Positions 55,266 to 63,350 of a stretch of 64,000 nt of DNA are shown in pieces. The notes under the pieces are model-generated. The model was not told the DNA's origin. It made no database searches and saw nothing but the letters and a program-made list of their open reading frames with translations. The stretch is from Lentisphaerota bacterium (lineage in GTDB: Bacteria > Verrucomicrobiota > Lentisphaeria > Victivallales > UBA1829), in NCBI GenBank assembly GCA_015061845.1, contig SUVT01000001.1:22741-86740 (forward strand). Direction: 5' to 3'. The first letter of the stretch is position 1; the number at the start of each line of letters is the position of its first letter. The position numbers and the translations under genes were made by a program.

Positions 55266-55979
55266 TTATTTCCTGTTAAACCAGGTGTAGTTCGCTCCAT
55301 AGGGTGCCGGATCGCTTGTCGTGATATAGCTTGTTGTGAACTTCAAACCATCCAGGTTTTCAACATGACCATCCATAAACGCATGGTTGTCTGTCTGACC
55401 ATGATGAGGATTATCTTCTTTTTCAGTACCATAACTCCAAATCGTACCTGACCAGGGATGAATATTTCCAGAGCAGCAGTTTTCCGCTCCGTTCTTCTTT
55501 CTGTCAGTTTCAAACCAAAGGATATTTTTGGAATGGAACTTGAAATTTGAGGATCTTCTTCCCATCCAGTTCTGGTTGTTGGAATCGCCTTTTGCAGGAG
55601 AGTTGACAGCTGCGTTGTAACAGTAACTGATATTTTTTTCTCCGCGGTAAGGCCAATAATCAACTTGAGAAACTCTTGTCCTGTCAGATGGACAATCCAT
55701 CATAGCGATTTTGATATATCCCAGGTCATTGTTTCCTCCGTCTAAAAGGAAAATAATTCCATCAGCACTGGCAGCTTTTGGTTTGTTAAAGGGGAAATAA
55801 TCATCGTAATCGCCCTGATACTGCATTGTCCCCAAGCCGATTTCTTTCATATTATTCGTGCAAGAGGCTTTTCTGCCGTTTTCCCTTGCAGTGTTCAAAG
55901 CAGGCAAAAGCATTCCGGCAAGAATCGCGATTATCGCAATAACAACCAAAAGTTCAATCAATGTAAACAGACGTTTCAT
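55266..55979 (-). CDS. Pseudopilin with H-X9-DG box (minus-strand operon)
   Basis: The protein has 237 residues from the ATG giving [11 protein letters not shown] with GGAGAAGGAAG upstream. A GTG at 56063 with its own AAAGGAG would add a 28-residue Lys-rich leader and cannot be excluded. The prepilin motif is complete, followed by [20 protein letters not shown], a cysteine-containing body ([20 protein letters not shown]) and the intact box [13 protein letters not shown]. It is the first gene of the secreted set (pseudopilin, CBM9-like, giant hydrolase, CBM-like), 231 bases behind the sugar-metabolism genes of the same strand. Confidence 0.9.
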   Translation of the reverse strand: MKRLFTLIELLVVIAIIAILAGMLLPALNTARENGRKASCTNNMKEIGLGTMQYQGDYDDYFPFNKPKAASADGIIFLLDGGNNDLGYIKIAMMDCPSDRTRVSQVDYWPYRGEKNISYCYNAAVNSPAKGDSNNQNWMGRRSSNFKFHSKNILWFETDRKKNGAENCCSGNIHPWSGTIWSYGTEKEDNPHHGQTDNHAFMDGHVENLDGLKFTTSYITTSDPAPYGANYTWFNRK

Positions 55980-56210
55980 TTCTTCCTTCTCCTTCCTGTT
56001 AAAAATAAATTTCTGTTTTTTTGTACACTCCTGATTTTCCTTTTTTATCAGTGTCTCTTTCACATTTCTCCTTTCTTTTAAGTTGGGGTAATTTCAAAAG
56101 TCTTCAAAATGCCGGAAAAATCCTGTTGAGCTCCTTTTCCTTTTCATCAACAATCATTTTCTGTCAAAATTTCCGAACTTCTGAAATCACCCCATTATTA
56201 TATTGATTTA

Positions 56211-57362
56211 TTATAAAACCCCTGACAGGTTCATACCATCTTCAGGAATAAATTTCCGCCAATACTCCACGGAATCTCTGATTTTGTATTCGATATCCAC
56301 AGGCAAATCAGCAGTCCCGCCGAAAACTTCCAATGTCAGATAAATCTCCTCACAGCGATCCGGCATACCATCTTCCAGCGGTTTTTCATACGATTCCGCA
56401 ATAGCTGCCAGAACTTTTTCCCCCGTAATGATACCGTTTTCGTTGTTTGCGGCATTGAACGGGAGATGTGCGGAGCGTCTTCCATCCGTTTGCTGCAGAT
56501 GGATCACCGGCGAATAGGGAGCAAGTTCCCGGAGCCAGGAATAAACATCCGAATCTTCTTCTCCCGCAAAGAGATAAGGGAATTCATCCAAAGCCCGGTC
56601 AACAGCTGAAGCACTTTCCCCGTTCCGGATCATTGTATAAATCTTTTCCGGTCCGATCCAAACGCCATCAAACCGTCCGGTTGCCCGGTAACGGGAAATG
56701 ATCTGTTCCAGCGTTGAAAGATCCGGCCGCAAAAATTTATTCTGTCCGCATTGATGCCCGGTGTCGATCGTCAGATAGAAGTTTTTTCCGGAACGCCGTT
56801 TGATCTCACGAAGCAGCGTTTTTGCGCCGGAAAATCCCCATGGAACCTGATGGGGAGTATACATCTGTTCCACGCCGACAGAGGGCACATTCAATTCATC
56901 GGCGCGTCCGGCAAGAACGGCAAGACGATCTGTCAGTTCATTCATGGCTTCGCTGTAACGCTTCGGGTCCTGCAAAGTTGATTGATCAAAAGCGTGACAA
57001 AAAAATCCCAGTCCGCAATCCAGTTTTGAAGCGATCTCAAGCATTTTACAAAGCCAGCCGTAAAGCATTTTTTCAGCATTGCGCGGGTCCGTATGCGCCA
57101 ATCCGAGGGTAGAATAAGTGCCATGACCGGAATAGAGATTTGCGATTTTCACCTGATATTCTGCAGAATATTTCCGGACATCCCGAACCCAATCTTCCAG
57201 ATAGGCATCATCCATATAAAGCGGATCACATTCATTATCGGCACTTGCTTCCACATAATGAACGCCGCAATCAGAGATCAGGCGCATCCAATCCTGTGGA
57301 CGGGTCCACCGTTTCGATGCAACACAATTATCAACTGACAGATATATCTTCGGATATTTCAT
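56211..57362 (-). CDS. Sugar phosphate isomerase/epimerase-like TIM-barrel protein
   Basis: The 383-residue cytoplasmic protein is of the xylose isomerase/AP endonuclease-2 barrel type. Strand and metal-ligand patterns are visible in YLSVDNCVASKRW, VHYVEASADNECD, VGVEQMYTPHQVPW, FYLTIDTGHQCGQ (a likely Asp/His metal pair) and PVIHLQQTDGR. Family members interconvert ketoses or their phosphates, for example in erythritol or tetrulose routes. It overlaps the aldolase gene by 4 bases, so both act in one pathway. The substrate is not readable from sequence. Confidence 0.82.
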   Translation of the reverse strand: MKYPKIYLSVDNCVASKRWTRPQDWMRLISDCGVHYVEASADNECDPLYMDDAYLEDWVRDVRKYSAEYQVKIANLYSGHGTYSTLGLAHTDPRNAEKMLYGWLCKMLEIASKLDCGLGFFCHAFDQSTLQDPKRYSEAMNELTDRLAVLAGRADELNVPSVGVEQMYTPHQVPWGFSGAKTLLREIKRRSGKNFYLTIDTGHQCGQNKFLRPDLSTLEQIISRYRATGRFDGVWIGPEKIYTMIRNGESASAVDRALDEFPYLFAGEEDSDVYSWLRELAPYSPVIHLQQTDGRRSAHLPFNAANNENGIITGEKVLAAIAESYEKPLEDGMPDRCEEIYLTLEVFGGTADLPVDIEYKIRDSVEYWRKFIPEDGMNLSGVL

Positions 57363-58078
57363 GAGTAGTAAAGAGATTTCAGGGTTGCTTTTCTGCGGGG
57401 ATCACCGGGACACGGCAAACCGCGCCCTTCCAACACCCGGCTGAGGTTTTCCACTTCATGTTCAGGGATTTCATGAACACCTCCGGTCATCTGTGCAGTC
57501 AGAACAGAAATCGCCATTGCTTCTGCCATCTGGAGCAGTCCAAGTGTCCGGGCAACGCCTTGATCGGAACCGATGGTGATCCCGTGATTCTTCATGAGCC
57601 ATGCGTTGGAACGGGGCAGAACTTCTGCAAAACAGTTTGCAAGAGCCTCTGAAACCGGTTCGGCATAAGGTACAGCAAGGATCGGTCCCAGTTCAATACA
57701 CGGCTCTGGCAGGATCGGACGGGCAAGGATCTCACCGCCGGAAATGGAAAATCCGGTCAAATACGGCGGATGAGCATGGACAAGGCTCCTCAAATCGGGA
57801 CGTCTCTTATAAATAAAAGTATGCATGGGCGTTTCTCCGGTTGGTTTTCTTCCCGGAGCCGCATACAAAACCGTTCCATCCGGATCAATGAGAACGATAT
57901 CCTCAAAACGGATCTCCTCTTTTGTAACTTTTGTCGGAGTGATCAGGATCACGCCGTCGCCAGTATTCAAAGAGAGATTTCCGCCATGGGATGCAACAAA
58001 TCCAAGTTTTCCGCACTTTGCTGAACTGTCGGCAAGTTCCTGAATCTGAACTGAATATTTTTCCTGAAGTTCGTGCAT
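57359..58078 (-). CDS. Class II aldolase/adducin family protein
   Basis: The protein has 239 residues from the ATG with AAAGGA nine bases upstream; a TTG at 58084 is within the ribosome site. The class II aldolase fold is seen in ASHGGNLSLNTGDGVILITP, LIDPDGTVL and PTGETPMHTFIYKRRPDLRS, with Zn ligands in VHAHPPYLTG near residue 100 and a further His in LMKNHGITIG. It resembles fuculose- and ribulose-phosphate aldolases or epimerases. Flanked on both sides by TIM-barrel epimerases, it probably cleaves a ketose phosphate made by one of them. The end products are inferred, not seen. Confidence 0.87.
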   Translation of the reverse strand: MHELQEKYSVQIQELADSSAKCGKLGFVASHGGNLSLNTGDGVILITPTKVTKEEIRFEDIVLIDPDGTVLYAAPGRKPTGETPMHTFIYKRRPDLRSLVHAHPPYLTGFSISGGEILARPILPEPCIELGPILAVPYAEPVSEALANCFAEVLPRSNAWLMKNHGITIGSDQGVARTLGLLQMAEAMAISVLTAQMTGGVHEIPEHEVENLSRVLEGRGLPCPGDPRRKATLKSLYYS

Positions 58079-58080
58079 GA

Positions 58081-59055
58081 TCAATTTCCTTTCAACAATT
58101 TCCGCATCAATTTTGATCCTGCAACCGCATCCTTCTTTTTCAGAACTTCTGCAATTTCCTCCATATCAGCACGATCCACAAGAGTTTCGAGATAATCCAG
58201 CCACTCAGCACTTTCAGCAACCGCATCTCTTCCGTCTTCACGGTACGGGAACTGATCGATCACAAACCAGCCCTGATAACCGGTTCTGCGGAGCCAGTAG
58301 AAAAATTCAAGATATTCCAGTGTGTGAACGGTTCCGACGATCATGTCATCATCCCACAAACGGTAGTTGTCATTGATATGGATGTGGCAAAGCCGGTCAC
58401 CGAACTGTTTGAGCAAGGCGACAGATTCCGCAGGATTTTCATAACCGAGCAGCGCATGTCCATAATCAATAATGACTTTGCAGTTATCACACCCGGTCGC
58501 CTGACAGATCAGGATCGTTGTTCCGACAGTGCTGACATAAGAGTGAGTTCTGGGTTCTTTGATCTTGTATTCCAGTGCAACTGTCATTTCCGGATGCGCT
58601 TTGCAAATCGTTGTCAGAGAGTCAATAAGGAATTTATGTTCAGCCATGTAATCTGCCTGAAACAGAGCATCATACCCATCCTGCCCGAGCCAGAAAGTCA
58701 GAAGATCACAATCGACTTCTTTGCAGAGAGCGATGACCTCTTCCGCATGTTCCAATGCCTGTTTCCGGACTTCGGGATCGGAACAGGAAAGAGAACCCTG
58801 CTTCCACTTCGCCTGTGTAAAGGTATCGGCGGCAATGGAAACAACCTTTAATCCATGCTCCTTCACTTTTGATTTGACTGTTTCGCATTCCGCAAGGATT
58901 CCCGGGGATGCCACAAGATCCACTCCCCGGATCAGCGGAATCGTTGCAACACGGTCAAAGAGTTCTGCAACTGAATACTCTCTGCCGTAAGCCGGACAAT
59001 ACCGGTCAAGACAGGAACCTACATTTCCAAGAAAGACGGAATAATTGCGTTTCAT
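58081..59055 (-). CDS. Sugar phosphate isomerase/epimerase (second TIM-barrel enzyme)
   Basis: The protein has 324 residues from the ATG with GGAGAG six bases upstream; an ATG at 59070 is less well placed. The AP-endonuclease-2-like barrel shows in IRGVDLVASPGILAECETV, MTVALEYKIKEPRTHSYVST, VIIDYGHALLGYENPAES, LCHIHINDNYRLWDDDM and WFVIDQFPYREDG. The Glu, Asp/His, His and Glu/Asp metal ligands fall in these blocks. It is only distantly like the neighbouring 383-residue epimerase, so two different isomerisation steps are likely. It lies two bases from the aldolase gene and directly after the alpha-galactosidase gene. Confidence 0.85.
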   Translation of the reverse strand: MKRNYSVFLGNVGSCLDRYCPAYGREYSVAELFDRVATIPLIRGVDLVASPGILAECETVKSKVKEHGLKVVSIAADTFTQAKWKQGSLSCSDPEVRKQALEHAEEVIALCKEVDCDLLTFWLGQDGYDALFQADYMAEHKFLIDSLTTICKAHPEMTVALEYKIKEPRTHSYVSTVGTTILICQATGCDNCKVIIDYGHALLGYENPAESVALLKQFGDRLCHIHINDNYRLWDDDMIVGTVHTLEYLEFFYWLRRTGYQGWFVIDQFPYREDGRDAVAESAEWLDYLETLVDRADMEEIAEVLKKKDAVAGSKLMRKLLKGN

Positions 59056-59079
59056 TTTTTCTCTCTCCATTATGTTGAT

Positions 59080-61017
59080 TTATGAAATTTTATGATAGTG
59101 ATAAAGAACTGCATCAGACTTCTGATCCAAAGTGACCGCTATCTCTTTTCCGCCTGAGAACCGGAATGTTTTTCCTGTTGCAATATCTTCCGCTTCATAT
59201 TCTCCGCCATCTGTGAACTTCAGAGTAACCGGAATGCTGTCCGTTGGTGAATCGCAGCGGAAAACGGCAAAAATTCCTTCATCAGTTTCCGGATCATGGA
59301 ACTGCCAACCATCGGGTTCCGACAATGTGGCTGGCACAAAAAGACGGTGATAATCTTTCAGCAGTAAGTGACGGATCTCTTTATATTTCCGGACAAGTTT
59401 CTTCATTTCCTCTTTTGCAGATTCAGAGAAGTTTCTTGAGCGTTCGGAAAAACCGAGAGACCCGGCAAATCTTGAATAAAGATGATCCAGCGGAACTGTT
59501 TCAAAAGGAACCCACGGACGGAACAGAGAATTGCTGTATCCGGGGACAAACACATTGAGATTCCGCTGATAACTTCTGGCTGTATGAATCCAGACATTAT
59601 CGCTCATCCAGGCGGAATCGGCTCTGCGGAACAAGCCCGGATCCATCCGGTTCCCGCCACCTGCACAAGTTTCAATATGAACCTGCGGACATGCTTTCCG
59701 GAACTCATCCAGAAAGGCATAAAGCCCGCAGATATAAAGATAATGAACTTTTCCGACATCTTCCGGAGTTTCGTTGGACTCCCAAAAACCGGAAAGAGCT
59801 TCATTGCAATCCCAGCGGATCCATTCGATTCCATACTGCTTTACAGTTTTCACCATAAAATCCAGCCACGCTTTTCTTGCCGCCGGATCATGAAAGCGGT
59901 ACAATTTTGTCTGGTGGGGTTGACAGGTGATCTGATTGACTCTGCCCGGTGCATCCATATAATATTGCGGATATTTTTGCACCCAGGAAGAATCCTTCAT
60001 GGCAAATTCCGGTTCAAACCAGAGTCCGAATTTCATGCCGCGGGAACGGACATAATCGGCAAAATGTTCCAATCCGGAAGGAAAGATCTCCGGATCCGGA
60101 ATATCCCAATTCCCGATCCCTGCACGGAACCCTTTCAGATACCAGCCACCGTCAACGACAAAATATTCGCAGCCGAGTTCTGCGTAAAAATCAGCTTCCC
60201 GCTTCAGGTCATTTTCATCAAATTTTTCAGCAAAGGCATAATAATGATTGTAAAATACAGGCAGAATATGATCACGGCGGACATGTTTTTCAAAATACCG
60301 GCGCATGGCATTTCCGCCGTCATCAAGATTCCCGTCGAAGAAGCAGAGAACAGCTCGCGGAAGTTCGATCTCTTCACCCGGCTGCAAACGGAAATTTGTT
60401 ACCGCCGGATGCGCCCAGACTCCTAACACAGACTCCCTGGATCTTGACGCTTCAAGGATCCATTTTCCGCTCCATTCCAGAAACAGATAAAAACCGCAAG
60501 TCTGCTCGGCATCAGTCATCATCAGACAGGGGATTTCCTGTTCCGTGGAATGGCCGTAACATTTTCCGCCGTGCATACTGACTGTACCAATGACATCACT
60601 GATCCGGTACGCAACCGGGGGAACATTGCTGGCAACGTTGCCTCCGCCCATTATGGTACGGGATCTGAGTTTGGTCAAATCTTCAAAGAGTTTGTTTTCC
60701 GGATCTTTAAAACTCAGGTATGCCGCAAAAGGGCCCTTGAGATGAGAAGAAACCTCTGTTCCGGTGTTCCGTACTTTCCCGGAAAACTCAACCGTGCAGG
60801 AATCTTCCCAAGCCAGACAGGAAAAATCGACCTCAACACCGGCATCGCAGACAAGGTGAAAGATTGTTTCGACTGCGCCGGGATGAGAGACTTTCTTTGT
60901 TTCAGTGCATTGGTAATCCTTCCCCGGAATCAAAAAAGGGATCTGCGTCACAAGTGACTTCAAAAATTTATTATCGCTCTTTTTCAGCAGTTCTTTCAGC
61001 ATTATTTCATGATCCAT
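59080..61017 (-). CDS. GH36-like alpha-galactosidase
   Basis: The protein has 645 residues from the ATG with GAGGT upstream; an extension to 61128 passes through the promoter and is rejected. An N-terminal beta-supersandwich is followed by a clan GH-D barrel with YFVVDGGWYLKGF, FGLWFEPEFAMKDSSW, the nucleophile Asp in WIRWDCNEALSG near residue 397, and CAGGGNRMDPGLFRRADSAW with MSDN carrying the acid/base Asp near 470. Both catalytic residues are present. No signal peptide, so it acts on imported alpha-galactosides. First gene of a long minus-strand operon that supplies enzymes to process the released sugar. Confidence 0.9.
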   Translation of the reverse strand: MDHEIMLKELLKKSDNKFLKSLVTQIPFLIPGKDYQCTETKKVSHPGAVETIFHLVCDAGVEVDFSCLAWEDSCTVEFSGKVRNTGTEVSSHLKGPFAAYLSFKDPENKLFEDLTKLRSRTIMGGGNVASNVPPVAYRISDVIGTVSMHGGKCYGHSTEQEIPCLMMTDAEQTCGFYLFLEWSGKWILEASRSRESVLGVWAHPAVTNFRLQPGEEIELPRAVLCFFDGNLDDGGNAMRRYFEKHVRRDHILPVFYNHYYAFAEKFDENDLKREADFYAELGCEYFVVDGGWYLKGFRAGIGNWDIPDPEIFPSGLEHFADYVRSRGMKFGLWFEPEFAMKDSSWVQKYPQYYMDAPGRVNQITCQPHQTKLYRFHDPAARKAWLDFMVKTVKQYGIEWIRWDCNEALSGFWESNETPEDVGKVHYLYICGLYAFLDEFRKACPQVHIETCAGGGNRMDPGLFRRADSAWMSDNVWIHTARSYQRNLNVFVPGYSNSLFRPWVPFETVPLDHLYSRFAGSLGFSERSRNFSESAKEEMKKLVRKYKEIRHLLLKDYHRLFVPATLSEPDGWQFHDPETDEGIFAVFRCDSPTDSIPVTLKFTDGGEYEAEDIATGKTFRFSGGKEIAVTLDQKSDAVLYHYHKIS

Positions 61018-61099
61018 GATATTACCTCTTTCTTTGCTCTGATATTTTCTGAATATCCGTTTTCCCCTTCCGGAAAAATCAAAATACCCGGTCCCTGTT

Positions 61100-61128
61100 A
61101 TTATACAATATTTTCTGCATATTGTCAA
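61100..61128 (-). promoter_or_regulatory. Strong sigma70 promoter of the minus-strand sugar operon
   Basis: On the minus strand TTGACA and TATAAT, both consensus, lie 17 bases apart. The expected transcript has a leader of about 75 bases to the alpha-galactosidase ATG and could run to the terminator at 50.2 kb. Confidence 0.8.
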
Positions 61129-61337
61129 TCTTTTACAGCATGTAATATTTAATGAAAAATATGGAAGAAACGATGATTTTTATAAAATTGACCGTTCCTT
61201 GCCTTTTCTTCTCTGCCAAAGTATCTGATTTTCTTGTTTCAAAAAACTGTTTTTCAAACAAAAACGATTTTTTTTCATATCAAAACCAGTTAAAAGCAAT
61301 CTATTTTTGAAAAACAGAAAAAAAAGAAGAAAAAAAT

Positions 61338-61365
61338 TTGAAATCGTTAAAAACTGTGTTATATT
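61338..61365 (+). promoter_or_regulatory. Promoter of the AraC-family gene
   Basis: TTGAAA and TATATT are 16 bases apart, preceded by a long A-rich tract resembling an UP element. The leader to the ATG is about 60 bases. Confidence 0.6.
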
Positions 61366-61433
61366 GCTTTTATAACCCTCAAGAACAGCAATTTTTCCTG
61401 CATAAATGAGTTTTCTGAAACATAGAGGAAACG

Positions 61434-62291
61434 ATGACGAAGTCTAAGGTCTCCTACTTTGATGTACACCATGAATGGAATGATAAATCACAGGAAATTC
61501 TGATTTATGGTTTTGAGCTGGAAGAAACCGTTTCACCTATGATCGTCCGGCACGGTGACAAAGCAGCATATCCCTGGCCCTGGCTTTTCGTTTACTTCCA
61601 TGATGAAGCCTTTTTGAATCCCGGAACAGACAACGCGGAAGATTGCACCGGAAAACTGATGATCTGGCGTCCGGGAGACATCCATTGCTACGGCAACGAA
61701 CTGAAACAATGGAAACACTCCTGGCTGATCGTCAATTTCCACGAAATGGAACAGCTTCTGGATAACTGGAAGATTCCCACCGGGCAACTGCTGCAAATCG
61801 ATGCATCCAGAATATTTGCAAAATATTTGCCAATGTTTCAGGATGAGCTGGCGATTCAAAAAGATGACAGTTTTTATTTGAGCAGTCTTATGCGATTGTT
61901 CCTTTATGAGATCCACAGACTCTATAAGAATAAAACTGCCCCGATCCCCGCCAGAGTTCAAAAAATGGCTCAATTTCTGGAAACGCAGATCCGGAATGAA
62001 GTTTCCATGGATCACATTGCAAAAAATTTCGGGCTCTCGGTCCCCCACTTTACGGCACTGTTCCGGCAGTATTATCAGACCCCGCCGATGAGTTATCTGC
62101 ATCATTTGAGAATGGTTCATGCCTCCAGACTTCTGACGTTTTATGCTTACAGCTGCAAAGAAGTTGCAGAGTTATGCGGGTTCAGTGATCCGCTGTATTT
62201 TTCCAAACGGTTCCGTCAATTCTGGGGTGTCTCGCCCCGGGAATTCCGGAAAAAGCAGGATAGTTTTCCGAAAGAACGGAATGAGACTTGA
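61434..62291 (+). CDS. AraC-family regulator with cupin-like sensor
   Basis: In this 285-residue protein residues 1-165 form a cupin-like ligand-binding domain (WLFVYFHDEAFLNPG, LMIWRPGDIHCYGN, KHSWLIVNFHEME). The C-terminal two helix-turn-helix units are typical of AraC activators: VSMDHIAKNFGLSVPHFTAL and YSCKEVAELCGFSDPLYFSK, ending RFRQFWGVSPREFRKKQ. It is divergent from the alpha-galactosidase operon and probably activates it when sugar is bound. An ATG is preceded by AGAGGAAAC. Confidence 0.9.
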   Translation: MTKSKVSYFDVHHEWNDKSQEILIYGFELEETVSPMIVRHGDKAAYPWPWLFVYFHDEAFLNPGTDNAEDCTGKLMIWRPGDIHCYGNELKQWKHSWLIVNFHEMEQLLDNWKIPTGQLLQIDASRIFAKYLPMFQDELAIQKDDSFYLSSLMRLFLYEIHRLYKNKTAPIPARVQKMAQFLETQIRNEVSMDHIAKNFGLSVPHFTALFRQYYQTPPMSYLHHLRMVHASRLLTFYAYSCKEVAELCGFSDPLYFSKRFRQFWGVSPREFRKKQDSFPKERNET

Positions 62292-62302
62292 CCGGATTCG
62301 GG

Positions 62303-63193
62303 TTAAAATGAGTTCGGGATTTTATTCACAGAGACTGAATGGGAAGAACGTTTCTGTTCCCGGTAATCAGCTGGGGTCAATCCGTAATGTTTTCTGAAAA
62401 CGGCACAGAAATAAGCCGGATCCGGAATGTTGACCTGCTGAGCGATTTCATTGATCCGGTAGTGGGATTCTATCAATTGACGGGCAGCTTCCTGAAGACG
62501 CAGCTGCAATAGCTGTTTTGCCGGAGTCTCCTTGAAAAACTTGCTCCATTTCCGGAAAAAAGATGTTCTGGACATTCCATGCTGCAGGGCTAGTTTATCC
62601 ATATTGATATCTTCCGTATAATGGATCCGCAAGTAAGAATCGATTTGTAAAATCTGCTCCATTTCCGGATCAGGATTCAGAGTTTGACTGTGTTTCTGAA
62701 TAAGGAATTCACTGAGCAGCTGAAAACAGATCAGGTCGATCCTGTCTGTAACGCCGAAATTACGGCTTTTTTCCAGATATTCATGGAGCTGCCCCAACAG
62801 CCGGTTCACATCCGGAGTCAGCTCAATGTTCCAAGCCAAGGCATCATCAAACAATCCCAGCGGCTTCAGCAGCGGATAAAGTTCTTTGGAATATGTGAAA
62901 AAGAAAACATCCCTGCCGTCCAGATATTCATACTCGTAGCTTGAATTCGGCATTTTGATCAGAACATGGGGATAATTCACTTCATACTTTTTATTTTCCA
63001 AAGTCATCCGTGCTGTACTTCCTGTTTCACCATAGGAAAGAGTACGGATACAGAATTCTATTTTATCCGGAAATGTAAATTTCATATTACTCAACCGGGG
63101 ATTGTCAAATACATATCCGACAGATTGTACCCGGTAAGGAAAATTTGTTCTCCGCGGGTTCCTGGCAATAAGCAAATGTTTACTTTTTATCAT
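62303..63193 (-). CDS. AraC-family regulator
   Basis: The protein has 296 residues from the ATG with GGGAG upstream; an extension to 63250 is less likely. An N-terminal beta domain (IEFCIRTLSYGETGSTARMT, YEVNYPHVLIKMP) acts as sensor. The C-terminal AraC domain has INMDKLALQHGMSRTSFFRK and YRINEIAQQVNIPDPAYFCA, with VFRKHYGLTPADYREQKR. Its 3-prime end meets that of the other AraC gene with only an 11-base gap, leaving no room for a separate terminator. It is divergent from the DUF4838 gene at the window end and probably controls it. Confidence 0.88.
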   Translation of the reverse strand: MIKSKHLLIARNPRRTNFPYRVQSVGYVFDNPRLSNMKFTFPDKIEFCIRTLSYGETGSTARMTLENKKYEVNYPHVLIKMPNSSYEYEYLDGRDVFFFTYSKELYPLLKPLGLFDDALAWNIELTPDVNRLLGQLHEYLEKSRNFGVTDRIDLICFQLLSEFLIQKHSQTLNPDPEMEQILQIDSYLRIHYTEDINMDKLALQHGMSRTSFFRKWSKFFKETPAKQLLQLRLQEAARQLIESHYRINEIAQQVNIPDPAYFCAVFRKHYGLTPADYREQKRSSHSVSVNKIPNSF

Positions 63194-63271
63194 AAAAACA
63201 GCTCCCGGTATGTTTTTCGTATAATATACATCACTTTGGGACAATTTCAATATAAAACGGGATAATTATTA

Positions 63272-63300
63272 TTGACACAGATAAATTCTTGTGATATTTT
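63272..63300 (+). promoter_or_regulatory. Possible promoter of the terminal DUF4838 gene
   Basis: A consensus TTGACA is followed after 17 bases by a weak TATTTT. A poor -10 fits an activator-dependent promoter, with a divergent AraC gene next to it. Confidence 0.45.
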
Positions 63301-63350
63301 AGCCGGTAGAGAAAGAATATTTTTATATGAAAACATGGAAAGGGAACGGC

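Larger units (their letters stand above)
61018..61433. other. Divergent control region of the alpha-galactosidase operon and an AraC gene
   Basis: 416 bases without a gene. Strong promoters are visible on both strands at 61100-61128 and 61338-61365. The middle has several poly-A/T runs and AAAACTGTTTTTCAAAC-like repeats near 61245-61260, where the AraC protein might bind. No open frame deserves a call. Confidence 0.6.

Noticed and set aside
59482-60581. Plus-strand frames of 314 and 210 residues
   Set aside because: Both are antisense to the alpha-galactosidase gene, whose catalytic motifs are intact.
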